Positions 25,318 to 34,403 of a DNA stretch of 64,000 bases are shown in pieces; the stretch's first letter is position 1, and each line of letters starts with the position of its first letter. This DNA is from CAKSNH01 sp964422725 (lineage in GTDB: Bacteria; Bacillota; Clostridia; UBA1381), in assembly GCA_964422725.1 (NCBI GenBank), contig CAYRCC010000005.1:1-64000 (forward strand). Reading direction: 5' to 3'. Made by a program: the position numbers and the translations under genes. The notes beneath the pieces are model-generated. The model saw nothing but the letters and a program-made list of their open reading frames with translations. It had not been told where the DNA came from and ran no database searches.

Positions 25318-26350
25318 AGGACTGCACAGACAGGTTTGCACAGTGTCCGCGGTATGTGTTTAAGTCGTTTTGCCATAGACTGTCGGTGTTGTTGTCATCG
25401 TCCGACGGCGGCAGTGCATAGCGGCTTTGTATGTCGGCGGCAAAGTATTTTGTGAACTTTTCTGCCCCCTTGTAATTCAGATGTGATTTATCACAGAAAT
25501 CTTCGGTGAGTATAAGACCTATTTGCTCATACTGCTTGTTGTAGTCGATAAACTCGATGTTATTTTCCGTTGCAAGCTGTTTTACGGCGTTGAAACGTTT
25601 CTGCACATCGGCAGTGACGTTTGACGGTGCTTTTATCAGCAATAGCGGTATACCCTCACGATGCAGCAGTTCGACTATTTTGTTGAAATATAATTTTTCT
25701 TTCTCGCCGAGCGGTAAAACGGCGTTTTCGTCGGTTACGGGTGCTTTGCCGTCGGTAAACAGCTCTTCCATAAGCACATAACCCTTAAGATAATCCCTTA
25801 CTTCACTGCGGTCAAATTCATAATCCTCTTTTGTAAGCTCGTTCCAACGCGAATGGTATTTCATAAAATTGATAAGCAGACCGGTGCGCTCGCGCGGCGG
25901 CGCGGAAACTGCCGCCAGCTCAATTTTATTTCTTGACAGCGGAATATCGTCCATAAACGAATAATTCACGCCGTCGTCATAATATTCCGTGTCCTCCGAA
26001 AACATAAGTATGTCCATAACGACCAATTTTAAATCCTGAGTTTTTAGTGCCTCTTTTATGTAGGTATATGTTGCCCATACCGGCTGACGCTGTGTGGCAA
26101 ATACATATGATTTTATTTTTGTTTCATCGTAAAACACAAGCGGATTTATCGAGCAGTATGTGTTGGACGAACCGAAATACATTATGTCAAACTCATTTTC
26201 CGGTTCATTATAAAAACCCGATGTTTTATATGTGCAGTTCCACGCACCGTATATTGTTTTGCGGCAGAACAACTCCGACAAATATGTAAAAATCAAAATG
26301 AAAACGGTAATAAACAAAATCACCTTGAAACCTGATTTTGCAATCTTCAA
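25316..26350 (-). CDS. SGNH-like partner protein of an MBOAT O-acyltransferase
   Basis: A 344-residue protein with an N-terminal membrane anchor (about residues 7-26) and an extracellular SGNH/GDSL-like domain. FGSSN (about 60-63) forms the serine block and DKSHLNYKG (about residue 288) the Asp-His block, as in AlgX/DltD-like proteins that complete O-acetyl transfer on cell-wall or exopolysaccharides. The start is TTG at 26350 with AGGAGG 8 bases upstream. It lies 15 bases downstream of the MBOAT gene, so the two form an operon. The glycan modified is unknown; no other polysaccharide genes are in the window. Confidence 0.8.
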   Translation of the reverse strand: MKIAKSGFKVILFITVFILIFTYLSELFCRKTIYGAWNCTYKTSGFYNEPENEFDIMYFGSSNTYCSINPLVFYDETKIKSYVFATQRQPVWATYTYIKEALKTQDLKLVVMDILMFSEDTEYYDDGVNYSFMDDIPLSRNKIELAAVSAPPRERTGLLINFMKYHSRWNELTKEDYEFDRSEVRDYLKGYVLMEELFTDGKAPVTDENAVLPLGEKEKLYFNKIVELLHREGIPLLLIKAPSNVTADVQKRFNAVKQLATENNIEFIDYNKQYEQIGLILTEDFCDKSHLNYKGAEKFTKYFAADIQSRYALPPSDDDNNTDSLWQNDLNTYRGHCANLSVQS

Positions 26351-26365
26351 CTGTGGTTCCTCCTT

Positions 26366-27859
26366 TTAAAACTGAAAATAGATAAACTGACTTTCATCGT
26401 ATCCCGGACCGTATATTCCGAAAATCAATATCGTAAATATCATAACAAACGCTACAGTCCACCGTACAAATATGTTTGAGCCTAAGATCATAGGGCGCAG
26501 TGACTTGCCGCGGTAGTGTGCACAGCTGACGGCGAAAAGTATAGTGGCGGCAATCAGCAGTACAAAAAGCTGTGACATACCCAGTCCGATATTTACAATT
26601 GTTCCATCGGTAATCACCCACGGATTCCACTCTGTGAATATCGACCTGATAATTTCGACGGCATCGGACATATTGTTTGCGCGGAAAAATATCCAGCCGA
26701 AACACACAAGCACAAAGGTGATGACTTGCTGTGCAAACCGGTGCGCATATGATTCGCGGTCAATTGCAAAAAGTGAGCAAAGCTTTAGCCTGAGCGGCAG
26801 TAATATATCGCCTATCACCTGATACGCACCATGCAGAAGTCCCCAAGCGACATAGTGCCAGCTTGCGCCGTGCCACAGACCGCTTACGAAAAATACGGTT
26901 ATAATATTGAAATATTTTCTTAATCTGCCTTTTCTGTTTCCGCCGAGCGGTATGTATAAATAATCCTTAAACCAGCCGGACAGCGAAATATGCCATCTGC
27001 GCCAAAATTCCGCGATACTGCGCGAAAAATACGGCTGTTTGAAGTTGTCCATCAGCCTGAATCCCATAACCTGTGCCGCACCGCGTGCAATGTCGGTGTA
27101 CGACGAGAAGTCACAGTAAATTTGCAATGCAAACAATATGGTTGTAAAAGCTATTTCCGCACCGCCGAAATCCGTGTGGTTGTTATAAACGGTGTTTACC
27201 GCTATTGCGGCGCGGTCGGCGATTACGAGCTTTTGAAAATATCCCCAAAGCATAAGCAAAAGCCCGCTTTTCATTTGCTGTACGCTGAAACGGTGTTTTT
27301 CCCTCAGCTGGTGAATAAGATTTTTTGACCGCTCAATAGGTCCTGCCACAAGCTGAGGAAAAAACGAAACGAACAGCATATATCTGAAAAGATTTTTTTC
27401 AGCCGCTATTTCGCCTCTGTAAACGTCAGCCGTATAGCCTAGAGCCTGAAAGGTATAAAATGATATTCCTGCCGGAAGTATCACGTCAAACGACGGACTG
27501 ATAATTTCAAAATTAAATGCGCGAAGTATATGGTTTACGTTTTCTGCAGCAAAGTCAAAGTATTTAAAAAAGAAAAGTATGGCAAGATTTGATATAAAGC
27601 TCACCGCGACAGTGAGTTTTTTTGCTGTTTTTGCCGTTTTTTCGTTTTGCAGTTTGTCAAACCTTCCTATAAAAATTCCGCTCAGCCACGTAATCAGAGT
27701 CGAAGCGAACATTAAAAGTGCATATTTAGGATTCCAGCACATATAGAAATAGTAGCTCGCAATCAAAAGCCATATCCATTTTATTTTGTGCGGTACGGCA
27801 AAGTATACAATGCATACCAGCGGAAAAAACAATAAAAATTGCTGTGAATTGAATAACAT
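26366..27859 (-). CDS. MBOAT family O-acyltransferase (AlgI/DltB-like)
   Basis: A polytopic membrane acyltransferase of 497 residues. Conserved features are IAEFWRRWHISLSGWFKDY, YIPLGGNRKG and the catalytic histidine region SGLWHGASWHYVAWG (about residues 324-338). It would pass an acyl (usually acetyl) group across the membrane to the SGNH partner encoded next to it. ATG 27859 (MLFNSQQF) is chosen because AAGGGG lies 7 bases upstream and the family N-terminus starts here; the longer frame to 28018 crosses the promoter. Confidence 0.92.
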   Translation of the reverse strand: MLFNSQQFLLFFPLVCIVYFAVPHKIKWIWLLIASYYFYMCWNPKYALLMFASTLITWLSGIFIGRFDKLQNEKTAKTAKKLTVAVSFISNLAILFFFKYFDFAAENVNHILRAFNFEIISPSFDVILPAGISFYTFQALGYTADVYRGEIAAEKNLFRYMLFVSFFPQLVAGPIERSKNLIHQLREKHRFSVQQMKSGLLLMLWGYFQKLVIADRAAIAVNTVYNNHTDFGGAEIAFTTILFALQIYCDFSSYTDIARGAAQVMGFRLMDNFKQPYFSRSIAEFWRRWHISLSGWFKDYLYIPLGGNRKGRLRKYFNIITVFFVSGLWHGASWHYVAWGLLHGAYQVIGDILLPLRLKLCSLFAIDRESYAHRFAQQVITFVLVCFGWIFFRANNMSDAVEIIRSIFTEWNPWVITDGTIVNIGLGMSQLFVLLIAATILFAVSCAHYRGKSLRPMILGSNIFVRWTVAFVMIFTILIFGIYGPGYDESQFIYFQF

Positions 27860-27896
27860 AATTGTTCCCCTTATTACATTCTTTTTGTACTTTATG

Positions 27897-27925
27897 AGTA
27901 TACCATACGCGTTTAATATTTGCAA
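27897..27925 (-). promoter_or_regulatory. Promoter of the MBOAT-SGNH operon
   Basis: On the minus strand, TTGCAA (27925-27920), a 17-base spacer and TATACT (27902-27897) lie about 40 bases before the MBOAT start. Confidence 0.65.
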
Positions 27926-28004
27926 TAATAAAATATGACAGAATATTGATTGAAAACTCATTTTTCGGCTGTTTGATTTTGTGCGGCGCAGTTGGCAAAA
28001 CCGC

Positions 28005-28047
28005 AAAAAAAACGGCAAATTGCCCGTGTTGTCGGACGATTTGCCGT
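28005..28047 (-). terminator. Terminator after the iron alcohol dehydrogenase gene
   Basis: On the minus strand, ACGGCAAAT pairs with ATTTGCCGT across a GC-containing loop and is followed by eight T residues. It lies just past the dehydrogenase stop. Confidence 0.85.
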
Positions 28048-28056
28048 CTGAAAATA

Positions 28057-29202
28057 TTATTCGTATAGGTCCTTGAATATGGAAATAACTTCGAGCTTTG
28101 TCGGAACGCGCGGATTGGTTGCGGTACAGGCATCGTTCAGCGCGTTTTCAGCCATATAATCTATTGCGTTGAAATATTCGATTTTATCAGTTCCGCACTG
28201 TGAAACGGAAAGCGGCATATTCATTTCTTTCATCATAAACTGTACCCAGTTTACAAGCGAGCGGACAGTGGTAATTTCGTTGAAACTGCTGAGTCCGAGC
28301 AGTTTTGCGACGTTTACGTATTTTCTTACCGCCGGCAGATACTGCGAACGGCTTTTTGCGTGCTTGTTGATGTCGCTGTTGTATTCGATAATGTGCGGCA
28401 GGAGCATAGCGTTTGCGCGTCCGTGCGGAATGTGGAATTTTGCACCTATCTGGTGCGCCATACCGTGATTGAGTCCGAGCGAAGCGGAATTGAATGCCAG
28501 ACCGGCAAGGCATGAGGCAACGTGCATTTTCTTTCTTGCATGGGTGTCGTTATTGTCAAGATATGAACGGAGCAGAAATGCGCCGCATATTTCTATTGCT
28601 TTTTCGGCAAGTGCCGCGGAAAACTCGTTGTTTTCGGTGCTTACATACGCCTCTATTGCGTGCGTGAGCACGTCCATACCGGTATCGGCGGTGACTGATG
28701 ACGGAACGCTTTTAACCATAACAGCATCGAGGATTGCCTCGTTTGGCAGTAAGTCGTCGGATACCAGCGGGTATTTTTTGTTTTTTTCGGGGTCGGTGAT
28801 AACCGAAAATGATGTAACTTCAGAGCCTGTACCACTTGTTGTGGGAATTGCGATAAGCGGTAAACCGCTGTTGCCGGAGGTTTGTGCGGCAAAGGTTTTT
28901 ATGGCTTTTGCGGAGTCGATAGCCGAGCCGCCGCCGACGGCAATAACAGCATCGGGTGCGTATTCGAGCATTTTTTTGACACCGACTGCAATTTGTTCCA
29001 CAGGCGGGTCGGGGATTACACCGTCGAATATTTCAAAGTCACAGTCTGCATCGTTAAGACGGATTGTGACCATCTGAATCATACCGCTTTTAACCACGAA
29101 CGGGTCGGTTATGATGAACACTTTTTTGTAAGGCAACTGTGTAAGCCTGTCGAGTGCATCGTCACCGAAGGATATTTTTGTTTTTATCTCAAAGCTTTTC
29201 AT
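28057..29202 (-). CDS. Iron-containing alcohol dehydrogenase
   Basis: A 381-residue group III (Fe-ADH) dehydrogenase that reduces aldehydes to alcohols with NAD(P)H. AVGGGSAIDSAKAI binds the cofactor, and the metal ligands are visible in TGMDVLTHAIEAY, LNHGMAHQIG and IPHGRANAMLLP. The sequence resembles the PduQ/EutG type of 1-propanol or ethanol dehydrogenases, but no microcompartment genes are near, so the substrate is open. AAAGGA precedes the ATG. It is transcribed alone, divergent from the YGLP-repeat genes. Confidence 0.9.
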   Translation of the reverse strand: MKSFEIKTKISFGDDALDRLTQLPYKKVFIITDPFVVKSGMIQMVTIRLNDADCDFEIFDGVIPDPPVEQIAVGVKKMLEYAPDAVIAVGGGSAIDSAKAIKTFAAQTSGNSGLPLIAIPTTSGTGSEVTSFSVITDPEKNKKYPLVSDDLLPNEAILDAVMVKSVPSSVTADTGMDVLTHAIEAYVSTENNEFSAALAEKAIEICGAFLLRSYLDNNDTHARKKMHVASCLAGLAFNSASLGLNHGMAHQIGAKFHIPHGRANAMLLPHIIEYNSDINKHAKSRSQYLPAVRKYVNVAKLLGLSSFNEITTVRSLVNWVQFMMKEMNMPLSVSQCGTDKIEYFNAIDYMAENALNDACTATNPRVPTKLEVISIFKDLYE

Positions 29203-29237
29203 AAATTGCTGTCCTTTCTGCCGGCTGTATGTAATTT

Positions 29238-29266
29238 AGTAAACATCCAAATCATTTTGTTTGCAA
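29238..29266 (-). promoter_or_regulatory. Probable promoter of the iron alcohol dehydrogenase gene
   Basis: On the minus strand, TTGCAA (29266-29261), a 17-base spacer and TTTACT (29243-29238, four of six consensus bases) lie about 35 bases before the start. Confidence 0.4.
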
Positions 29267-29362
29267 CTATTAATATAATACAATAAAAATGCCTAAATCA
29301 CAATACAAAATTTGAAATATTTGAATTTTAAACGATTTATATTAATTTTCACAGAAAAAACA

Positions 29363-29391
29363 TTGATTTTTATATAAAAAAATGTTATATT
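29363..29391 (+). promoter_or_regulatory. Promoter of the first YGLP-repeat gene
   Basis: TTGATT (29363-29368), a 17-base spacer and TATATT (29386-29391) lie about 40 bases upstream of the ATG. Confidence 0.65.
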
Positions 29392-29434
29392 AGTATTTGT
29401 TATTTATTTTAGCTATTATAAGGGGAGTTTTTAA

Positions 29435-30097
29435 ATGAAACAAAAGAAAAAATTTAATCCGGAAAAAGCGGTAAAAGTACGCAAGAGCAAAACGGAGATA
29501 GTCACTAATGTGGTTATAGGCTGTATTATTGCGGCGTTTGTCGGACTCGGCGGTTATGCGGTTGCGGATAAGGTTATCGAGAACAGAAAGACAGCCTCAC
29601 AACAGCAGATTGACGGACAACAGCAGATTGATACCGTAAAAACTATTGCTGAAAGCAAGGATATGTCTGTTAAAGACTTTCTTGCCGAGTACGGACTGCC
29701 GTCGGATATGGCTGAGGATACGGCTATGACTGAGGCTTATTCGCGTATGACGGTTGAAAATTTGGCTAAGTTCAACGGAAGGACCGTTGAGCAGTTCAGA
29801 AGTGACAATTCTGTGCCTGAAAGCATCACAAACGACACAACTTGGGGTGATGTCATTCCTCAGCTGCCGTTTAAAGCAGTTGTGGGTGAAGAACAGGTTG
29901 AGCAGTTTAAGCAGATATACGGACTTGACGAAAGCATTACGGCAGATACACCGTGGGGCGAGGTAGAGCCTGTGCTTGAACAGAAACAGCAGGAACTGAA
30001 CGCCGCAATGGACAATGCACAGCAGGCAGACGGCGGCGAAAGCAAAGCAGAGGACACTGCAGACGGCGAGAACACCGAAAATAAAAGCGGAGAATAA
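29435..30097 (+). CDS. Single-pass membrane protein with YGLP-type repeats (paralogue 1)
   Basis: I do not recognise a named family. The 220-residue protein has a basic cytoplasmic N-terminus (KKKFNPEKAVKVRKSK), one membrane segment (about residues 22-45), and an outer region made of repeated short helical units: MSVKDFLAEYGLPSDMAEDT, then MTVENLAKFNGRTVEQFRSD, then VEQFKQIYGLDESITADT ending in PWGEV. It closes with an acidic, low-complexity tail. The next gene encodes a longer relative with the same plan, so the pair arose by duplication. AGGGGAG precedes the ATG. No enzyme motif is visible; a binding or structural role at the cell surface is a guess. Confidence 0.75.
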   Translation: MKQKKKFNPEKAVKVRKSKTEIVTNVVIGCIIAAFVGLGGYAVADKVIENRKTASQQQIDGQQQIDTVKTIAESKDMSVKDFLAEYGLPSDMAEDTAMTEAYSRMTVENLAKFNGRTVEQFRSDNSVPESITNDTTWGDVIPQLPFKAVVGEEQVEQFKQIYGLDESITADTPWGEVEPVLEQKQQELNAAMDNAQQADGGESKAEDTADGENTENKSGE

Positions 30098-30162
30098 TTT
30101 TTCCGAAAACGGGACTTAAACGTGAATATTTGCCGAAAAATGTGTTATCGGAATTTTTTGTA

Positions 30163-30191
30163 TTGTGTTTTAATATAAATTGTGATATGAT
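30163..30191 (+). promoter_or_regulatory. Promoter of the second YGLP-repeat gene
   Basis: TTGTGT (30163-30168), a 17-base spacer and TATGAT (30186-30191) suggest that the second paralogue has its own start of transcription. Confidence 0.6.
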
Positions 30192-30245
30192 ATACAAAGC
30201 GGCGTTTGTAATGAAGATATGTAGTTTTGGTAAGGAGAGTTTTAA

Positions 30246-31076
30246 ATGAGTGAAGAAAAATTTGAGAATGAAGAAAATTTGAATGAGGAAAGTATAAACG
30301 AAGAAAATTTGAACGAAGATTTTTCGGCAGCTGAGGTAAATGATGTGCCGATAGTACAGGAGTCGGGCGAGAACGGCGAATATCGTGATTTTGCGGCAAG
30401 CCCGGTCAACATAGATGTGCCGAAGAAGTCTAACAAGTCGGCAATAATTGTTGTTGCGGTTGTTGCGGTTTTGGTTGTTGCGGCGCTTGCTCTTGTTGGG
30501 GTTAATTTTGTTAAAAATTCCAATAAGTATAACAAAATGGGATATATCAACATCAGCGGTCGTACACTTGATGAGGTTGCTGAGGCAAGCGGAAAAACTC
30601 TTGAGGAGTTCAAGACAGAGTATAAGCTGCCTGAGGATATGAAGGGCAACACAGAGGAGTCTGCCGCATATTATATGATTCCGGCTGAAAAAATGGCTGA
30701 AATGAACGGGATAACATTCGACCAGCTGAAAGAGATGCTCGGTCTTGCGGATAATGCCGAGCTTACGGGCGATATGCCTTGGGGCAAGGTTGAAGGCGAG
30801 GCAACACTGAAGGCGTATGTCGGTGAAACAAACATTGAAGAATTTAAGGAGTATTATGGGCTTGGTGATGAAATTACGGCGGATACAAAGTGGAGTGAAA
30901 TCCGTAATATAGTCGACCAAAAGGCACTTGATGAAAGAATTGCCGAAGAAGAAAAGGAAGCAGCAGAAACGCCGGCAGCCGATGCACAAACAACCGATGC
31001 ACCTACAGCAGAAACGCCGGCAGCCGACACGCAAACAACCGATGCGCCGGTAGCCGCACAGACACCGGCGGCGTAA
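30246..31076 (+). CDS. Single-pass membrane protein with YGLP-type repeats (paralogue 2)
   Basis: A 276-residue relative of the preceding protein, of unrecognised family. It has a longer acidic, Asn/Glu-rich cytoplasmic N-terminus (NEENLNEE-type repeats), a membrane segment at about residues 64-88, then the same outer units: LEEFKTEYKLPEDMKGNT, MAEMNGITFDQLKEMLGL, MPWGKV, and LKAYVGETNIEEFKEYYGL ending in TADTKWSEI. The tail is an Ala/Thr/Pro-rich repeat (AETPAADAQTTDAP twice), typical of a cell-wall-spanning linker. AAGGAGAG precedes the ATG. It has its own promoter and lies just upstream of yebC. Confidence 0.75.
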   Translation: MSEEKFENEENLNEESINEENLNEDFSAAEVNDVPIVQESGENGEYRDFAASPVNIDVPKKSNKSAIIVVAVVAVLVVAALALVGVNFVKNSNKYNKMGYINISGRTLDEVAEASGKTLEEFKTEYKLPEDMKGNTEESAAYYMIPAEKMAEMNGITFDQLKEMLGLADNAELTGDMPWGKVEGEATLKAYVGETNIEEFKEYYGLGDEITADTKWSEIRNIVDQKALDERIAEEEKEAAETPAADAQTTDAPTAETPAADTQTTDAPVAAQTPAA

Positions 31077-31152
31077 CAGAATGGCTTGACGGGGCTGTTG
31101 CATATGATGTGATAGCCCTTTGGTATTTTAGACACAAAAGGAGAGATAAACA

Positions 31153-31896
31153 ATGTCGGGACACTCTAAATGGAGTACCATAAAGAGAAAAAAAGGTGCT
31201 AATGATGCACAGAGAGCAAAGATTTTTACGAAAATTGCAAGAGAAATTATTGTTGCGGTGAAGGCCGGCGGTCCTGACCCTGACAACAATTCGCGTTTGA
31301 AAGATGTTATTGCCAAAGCGCGCAGTAACAATATGCCTAACGACAACATTTCGCGTACTATAAAGAAGGCATCGGGTGCCGGAGATACGGCGAATTATGA
31401 AAACAATACATATGAGGGTTACGGTCCTAACGGCGTTGCGGTGATTGTCGAAACGCTTACCGATAACAAAAACCGTACCGCCGGAGATATGCGTCATTAT
31501 TTTGATAAGTTCGGCGGAAATTTGGGACAGAACGGCTGTGTAAGCTTTATGTTTGACAGAAAAGGTGTTATCATAGTCGAAAGTGATGACGGATTTGATG
31601 AGGACACAATAACTATGGACGCGCTTGAGGCCGGTGCCGATGACATAAGCGTTGAAGATGAGTTTTACGAAATCACAACCGCACCGGAAACTTTCCACGA
31701 GGTTCGAGATGCGTTGGAGGCAAAGTATACGCTGTCGTCAGCTGAGATACAGCTTATACCGCAGACAACGGTTGAGCTTACCGACGAAAAGCAGATTTTG
31801 ATGATGACAAAACTGCTTGAGGCTATGGAAGAAAATGACGATGTCCAGAATGTTTACCATAACTGGGATATGCCGGAAGAAGAGGACGAGGACTGA
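31153..31896 (+). CDS. yebC: YebC/PmpR family regulatory protein
   Basis: A 247-residue cytoplasmic protein with the standard N-terminus (SGHSKWSTIKRKKGAND) and the internal MPNDNISRTIKKA region. The family was described as transcriptional regulators; its eukaryotic (TACO1) and some bacterial members help ribosomes translate difficult proline stretches. AAAGGAGAG precedes the ATG. It usually neighbours ruvC in many bacteria, but not here. A strong terminator follows. Confidence 0.95.
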   Translation: MSGHSKWSTIKRKKGANDAQRAKIFTKIAREIIVAVKAGGPDPDNNSRLKDVIAKARSNNMPNDNISRTIKKASGAGDTANYENNTYEGYGPNGVAVIVETLTDNKNRTAGDMRHYFDKFGGNLGQNGCVSFMFDRKGVIIVESDDGFDEDTITMDALEAGADDISVEDEFYEITTAPETFHEVRDALEAKYTLSSAEIQLIPQTTVELTDEKQILMMTKLLEAMEENDDVQNVYHNWDMPEEEDED

Positions 31897-31957
31897 TAAA
31901 AGCTGACAGCTTATCTGCAATGTAAATAGGTTCGGTAAAACGGATAATATGAAAAAG

Positions 31958-32007
31958 GAACTGTTTTAATTTGTGTGTACGGCACAAATCGGAACGGTTC
32001 TTTTTTT
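31958..32007 (+). terminator. Terminator after yebC
   Basis: A stem of about 18 pairs including several G-T pairs (GAACTGTTTTAATTTGTG with CACAAATCGGAACGGTTC) is followed by seven T residues. Confidence 0.87.
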
Positions 32008-32096
32008 GTGCTGCAAAATCTTCTGCGGTTGTTACAAAATGCGCAAAATGCGGTAAATATATATTAACATAGAAGTTTGAAACGGAGGGATATATT

Positions 32097-32825
32097 ATGT
32101 CGATACCTACACCTCATATAAATGCGAAAATGGGTGATTTTGCAAAAACAGTGCTTATGCCCGGTGACCCGTTGCGCGCAAAATTTATAGCGGAAAATTT
32201 TCTTAAAAATGCGGTTTTGGTAAATAATGTGCGCGGAATACAGGGTTATACGGGGACGTATAACAATATAAAAATATCCGTAATGGCAAGCGGAATGGGT
32301 ATGCCGTCTATGGGAATTTACAGCTATGAGCTTTACAATTTTTACGAAGTTGAAAATATTATACGTATAGGCTCGGCGGGGGCGATACAGCCTGAACTTG
32401 ATTTGTACGACGTAATACTTGCGATGGGCGCATGTACAAATTCAAACTATGCAAAACAGTATGACCTTTGCGGTACTTTTGCGCCTATTGCGGATTACAG
32501 ACTGCTAAGTCTGTGTACACAGACGGCAGATAAATTAGGGATTGACACGACAGTCGGGAATTTTTATTCGTCTGATACGTTTTATGATGACAATGCCGAG
32601 AGTTTAAGCAAGTGGCAGAAAATGGGGGTGCTTGCGGTGGAAATGGAAACGGCGGCGTTATATATGAACGCGGCACGCAGTAAAAAACGTGCGCTTGCGA
32701 TATGTACCGTTTCGGACTGTCCGTTTAAAGGGACGGAAACCACAAGTGATGAAAGGCAAAATGCATTTGAGAGTATGATGAGGCTTGCGCTTGAAACCGC
32801 CGTATCGGCAGAGGAGTTGGATTGA
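32097..32825 (+). CDS. deoD: Purine-nucleoside phosphorylase, DeoD type
   Basis: This cleaves purine (deoxy)nucleosides with phosphate to base and (deoxy)ribose-1-phosphate. The 242-residue length fits the hexameric DeoD class. MPGDPLRAKFIAENF (about 21-35), ASGMGMPSMGIYSYEL and the substrate loop VLAVEMETAALYMNA are conserved. The catalytic Asp region reads TVSDCPF where many DeoD proteins have ISDH, a small variation. GGAGG precedes the ATG. It is the first gene of deoD-deoB-cdd-pdp. Confidence 0.95.
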   Translation: MSIPTPHINAKMGDFAKTVLMPGDPLRAKFIAENFLKNAVLVNNVRGIQGYTGTYNNIKISVMASGMGMPSMGIYSYELYNFYEVENIIRIGSAGAIQPELDLYDVILAMGACTNSNYAKQYDLCGTFAPIADYRLLSLCTQTADKLGIDTTVGNFYSSDTFYDDNAESLSKWQKMGVLAVEMETAALYMNAARSKKRALAICTVSDCPFKGTETTSDERQNAFESMMRLALETAVSAEELD

Positions 32826-32827
32826 GT

Positions 32828-33997
32828 ATGAGCGTTAAAAGAGTGTTTTTGATAGTTCTTGACAGTTTGGGAGTGGGTGAGCTGCCGGATGCCGAAAAGT
32901 ATTCGGATTCGGGGAGTAACACGCTGAGAGCTATATCTAAGTCGGAAAGGTTTAAGATAAATACAATGCGCGATATGGGTATGTTCAATATAGACGGTGT
33001 GGATTATCTTGACGGCACAGATAAGCCGAGGGCGGCATACGGGCGGTTTGAGGAAAAATCTGCCGGCAAAGACACCACAACCGGGCACTGGGAAATTTCC
33101 GGAATTATATCCAAAACGCCGTTTCCGACCTATCCGAACGGTTTTACGTGCGAAATAATCGAAACATTTGAAAAACGATCGGGTGTCGGGGTTTTGTGCA
33201 ATAAGCCGTATTCGGGGACACAGGTTATCGAGGATTACGGGGAAGAGCATATGCGCACCGGCAAACCGATTGTGTATACAAGCGCGGACAGTGTATTTCA
33301 GATTGCGGCTCATGAAAGCGTAATACCGCCGGAAAAATTATATGAATATTGTAGAATTGCAAGGGAAATTCTGACCGGCGAACACGCGGTGGGCAGAGTT
33401 ATAGCGCGTCCGTTTTCGGGTGTGCCGGGCAGCTTTAAGCGTACATCGGGCAGACACGATTTTTCGCTGATACCGCCCAAGCCGACACTGCTGAATTATA
33501 TGAAAGAAAGCGGACTTGACGTAATTGCGGTTGGGAAAATATCCGATATATTCGCCGGCAGCGGTGTGACGGAGAAAATGCCGACGAACGGAAACGCTGA
33601 CGGTATGACAAAAACGGCAGAGTATTTGTATAAGGATTTCAGCGGTCTTTGCTTTGTCAATCTGGTTGACTTCGATATGTTATACGGTCACCGCAATAAT
33701 ATTGACGGTTACGCGGCGGCATTTTCGGAGTTTGACGGGTGGCTTTCGGAGTTTTGCGGCAGAATGTCCGATGACGATGTACTTATGATAACCTCCGACC
33801 ACGGCTGTGACCCGTCAACGCCGAGTACCGACCATTCGCGGGAATATACATTTTTGGTGATGTACGGCAAAGGTATAAAACCGATAAATCTCGGTACACG
33901 CGAAAGCTTTGCCGATATCGGCAAAACAATAGCCGAGATGTTCGGATTGGAAAATGAATTGGACGGAAAAAGTTTTTACGGTGAGGTGCTTAAGTAA
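32828..33997 (+). CDS. deoB: Phosphopentomutase
   Basis: DeoB interconverts (deoxy)ribose-1-phosphate and -5-phosphate, taking the product of the flanking phosphorylases into central metabolism. The 389-residue protein shows the alkaline-phosphatase-like metal sites (LIVLDSLGVGELPDA, VDFDMLYGHRN, ITSDHGCDPS) and the phospho-threonine region AGKDTTTGHWE near residues 79-89. ATG 32828 is preferred; a TTG at 32822 in frame is also possible. Its start is close to the deoD stop, indicating coupling. Confidence 0.96.
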   Translation: MSVKRVFLIVLDSLGVGELPDAEKYSDSGSNTLRAISKSERFKINTMRDMGMFNIDGVDYLDGTDKPRAAYGRFEEKSAGKDTTTGHWEISGIISKTPFPTYPNGFTCEIIETFEKRSGVGVLCNKPYSGTQVIEDYGEEHMRTGKPIVYTSADSVFQIAAHESVIPPEKLYEYCRIAREILTGEHAVGRVIARPFSGVPGSFKRTSGRHDFSLIPPKPTLLNYMKESGLDVIAVGKISDIFAGSGVTEKMPTNGNADGMTKTAEYLYKDFSGLCFVNLVDFDMLYGHRNNIDGYAAAFSEFDGWLSEFCGRMSDDDVLMITSDHGCDPSTPSTDHSREYTFLVMYGKGIKPINLGTRESFADIGKTIAEMFGLENELDGKSFYGEVLK

Positions 33998-34399
33998 ATG
34001 ATTGGAGAATTGATACATCAGGCGAAAATTGCCGCGCAAAATTCGTATGCACCGTATTCGCATTTTAATGTCGGTGCGGCACTTTTGACAAAGTCCGGCA
34101 AGATATACCGCGGCTGTAATGTTGAAAATGCATCGTTTTCGGCGACTGTCTGCGCGGAGCGGACGGCATTTTTCAATGCGGTGAGCGCCGGAGAAAGGGA
34201 GTTTTCGGCAATTGCGATAGTGGGCGGCAGAGATTTTGAGCTTAAAGAGTTTACGCCGCCGTGCGGAGTGTGCCGACAGGTTATGTGTGAATTTTGCAAG
34301 CCGGATTTTGAAATTATACTCGCGCGTGCGGACGGCAGTACAGCAGTGTACAGGCTGGCAGACTTGATGCCGCTGAGTTTTGAACTTGACAGGGAGTGA
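33998..34399 (+). CDS. cdd: Cytidine deaminase
   Basis: This deaminates cytidine and deoxycytidine to uridine and deoxyuridine, feeding the pyrimidine phosphorylase encoded next. The 133-residue, homotetrameric-type enzyme has the zinc and catalytic residues in TVCAERTAFFNA (Cys, Glu) and PPCGVCRQVM (two Cys). The ATG directly follows the deoB stop codon, with GGTGAGG upstream. Confidence 0.96.
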   Translation: MIGELIHQAKIAAQNSYAPYSHFNVGAALLTKSGKIYRGCNVENASFSATVCAERTAFFNAVSAGEREFSAIAIVGGRDFELKEFTPPCGVCRQVMCEFCKPDFEIILARADGSTAVYRLADLMPLSFELDRE

Positions 34400-34403
34400 T
34401 ACT

